Assembly: GCA_019313105.1 (NCBI GenBank)
Contig: JAFDBW010000040.1
Coordinates: forward strand, 1 to 5,766
Direction of reading: 5' to 3'
Length of the DNA: 5,766 bases
Origin: Deltaproteobacteria bacterium
GTDB lineage: Bacteria > Desulfobacterota > Desulfuromonadia > Desulfuromonadales > BM103
Shown: in pieces, positions 4,862-5,766 of the stretch
Layout of the letters: each line of letters starts with the position of its first letter
Position numbering within the stretch: position 1 is the stretch's first letter
Program-made: the position numbers and the translations under genes
Notes under the pieces: model-generated
Seen by the model: the letters and a program-made list of their open reading frames with translations, nothing else
Told to the model about the DNA's origin: nothing
Database searches by the model: none

Positions 4862-5731
4862 ATGCATAATAACCTCATGTCATTGCAATCCCTGGTTTCC
4901 TTCAATAAATCAAACCGACGACTGATCCTGCTGCTGCTTGCCAGTCATGTGGTCTGGAGTTGCGCGGTGGTCGGACTCTGGTCTGCCGGTCAATTGATCG
5001 ACTCAAGCCTCGCCTTATGGTCCGGAGTTTTCTTGGGGCTGCAGCTCTACGCGGCGGCCCAGCTTATCCTGCCCGCCCTTCTGCTGCATCCCGAGGAAAG
5101 AACGCGAGGCTTTTACCTGTTCTGGATCGGTATCCTGATCGTATTGCTCTGGCTGGTCAACCAGCTGCCTTATCAGGGCTCCTGGCATGCGGTCTTTGTG
5201 ACGTTAAAGTCAGCCATGCTGCTGCTGGTGGCAACGATCATCGCTGCAGCATTGGCCCGTTATGTGAACAAGCTCTGGGAGATCGTGCCGGTCTGTATCG
5301 TGATGACTCTGGCTGATTTCGCAAGTTGGTTCAAAGGGCCGACCTCCGGTTTCATCCGTCAGATCGAAAATTATTACCGTACGCTAGAGGGTCCTCCGCC
5401 ACTGATTGATGCGATCCTGGTCAAGCTGGCCTTGCCCGGTTCTGTGAACCTTGCACCGGTCTTCGGTATCTCGGACTGGATCATGGTGGTCTTTTTTGCC
5501 CTGGTTGCCCGGCAACATGGCGTTAACGACAACCTTTTCGGCGGCTACGGTGAAACCCAGGCGCGGCGTGGACGAGTCGGTGCCTATCTGCCGGTTTCTG
5601 TGTTGGCCCTGTTTATTGCCAACATGCTCGCCCATATGACCGGTCTGTTTATTCCGGCATTGCCGATGATTGCCCTGGTGATGCTGCTCTGGTACGGGAT
5701 GAGACACCTGCTGCATCGGGATAAGTTGTAG
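4862..5731 (+). CDS. Putative presenilin/signal-peptide-peptidase-like intramembrane aspartyl protease (divergent, bacterial)
   Basis: This 289-residue polytopic membrane protein has about eight hydrophobic segments (roughly 21-41, 50-75, 84-100, 110-131, 138-157, 197-217, 241-260, 262-283). Helix 5 holds D152 in TLADFASWF, followed by K158-G159-P160. Helix 6 begins with G202-I-S-D205-W, and helix 8 opens with P265-A-L-P268. The family has a catalytic Asp before a KGP in presenilins, a GxGD Asp in the next helix, and a PAL motif at the start of the last helix, in this order. The 53-residue gap between the two Asp and the total length resemble archaeal presenilin homologues, which lack the large eukaryotic loop. 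Deviations are Ala in place of Tyr before the first Asp and Ser in place of Gly before the second. The ATG at 4862 has only a weak GCGAAG upstream; ATG 4877 is an alternative start. The motif logic is seen, the family call is inference, and the substrate is unknown. Otherwise it is an uncharacterised membrane protein. Confidence 0.62.
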   Translation: MHNNLMSLQSLVSFNKSNRRLILLLLASHVVWSCAVVGLWSAGQLIDSSLALWSGVFLGLQLYAAAQLILPALLLHPEERTRGFYLFWIGILIVLLWLVNQLPYQGSWHAVFVTLKSAMLLLVATIIAAALARYVNKLWEIVPVCIVMTLADFASWFKGPTSGFIRQIENYYRTLEGPPPLIDAILVKLALPGSVNLAPVFGISDWIMVVFFALVARQHGVNDNLFGGYGETQARRGRVGAYLPVSVLALFIANMLAHMTGLFIPALPMIALVMLLWYGMRHLLHRDKL

Positions 5732-5766
5732 CTTTGAAAGCTATAGGTTAGTGGAAAGAGGGAAGA
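5730..5766 (+). other. Short spacer with a probable ribosome binding site for a next gene
   Basis: After the TAG stop, AGCTTT-G-AAAGCT (5730-5742) forms a tiny inverted repeat without a T tract, so it is not a terminator. The window ends in GGAAAGAGGGAAGA, a purine-rich run suited to be a Shine-Dalgarno for a plus-strand gene beginning just beyond the edge. If so, the membrane protein gene would be co-transcribed with that gene. Confidence 0.35.

Noticed and set aside
4862..5731. Type IV prepilin peptidase as identity of the membrane protein
   Set aside because: There is no N-terminal Cys-rich domain and no second-Asp context of that family, and the PALP motif in the last helix points to presenilin/SPP instead.

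Overview
The window looks like chromosomal DNA from a Gram-negative bacterium. It carries a lipid A-type late acyltransferase, which implies an outer membrane, together with a full-length NFACT/RqcH ribosome-rescue factor, which E. coli and its relatives lack. That combination, a class II tRNA-Leu with encoded CCA, and the codon use fit a deltaproteobacterium of the Desulfuromonas/Geobacter type. This assignment is an inference from gene content, not from a marker gene.

Layout. Positions 12-899 (minus) encode an LpxL/HtrB-family acyltransferase. Positions 900-1409 hold no convincing gene. They contain a compact series of inverted repeats that looks like a dispersed intergenic repeat, a perfect 13-bp hairpin, and a plus-strand terminator that runs into the metY stop codon. 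Positions 1410-2696 (minus) encode O-acetylhomoserine sulfhydrylase (MetY). A 259-bp divergent intergenic region with several small palindromes separates it from rqcH (2956-4605, plus). A tRNA-Leu(CAG) gene with a strong promoter and its own terminator follows at 4710-4796. Immediately behind that terminator, 4862-5731 (plus) encodes a polytopic membrane protein.

The last gene is the notable one. It has no obvious housekeeping identity, but its C-terminal half carries, in the right order and spacing, the three signatures of the presenilin/signal-peptide-peptidase family of intramembrane aspartyl proteases. These are an Asp in a membrane helix followed by Lys-Gly-Pro, a Gly-x-Ser-Asp variant of the GxGD motif at the start of the next helix, and a Pro-Ala-Leu-Pro motif at the start of the last helix. 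I propose that it is a divergent bacterial presenilin-like protease.

The other genes are a mix of housekeeping functions (outer membrane lipid synthesis, sulfur assimilation into methionine, rescue of stalled 50S subunits, translation). They do not form an evident single pathway or operon, and each appears to be its own transcription unit. The window ends in a purine-rich stretch that probably is the ribosome binding site of a next plus-strand gene.
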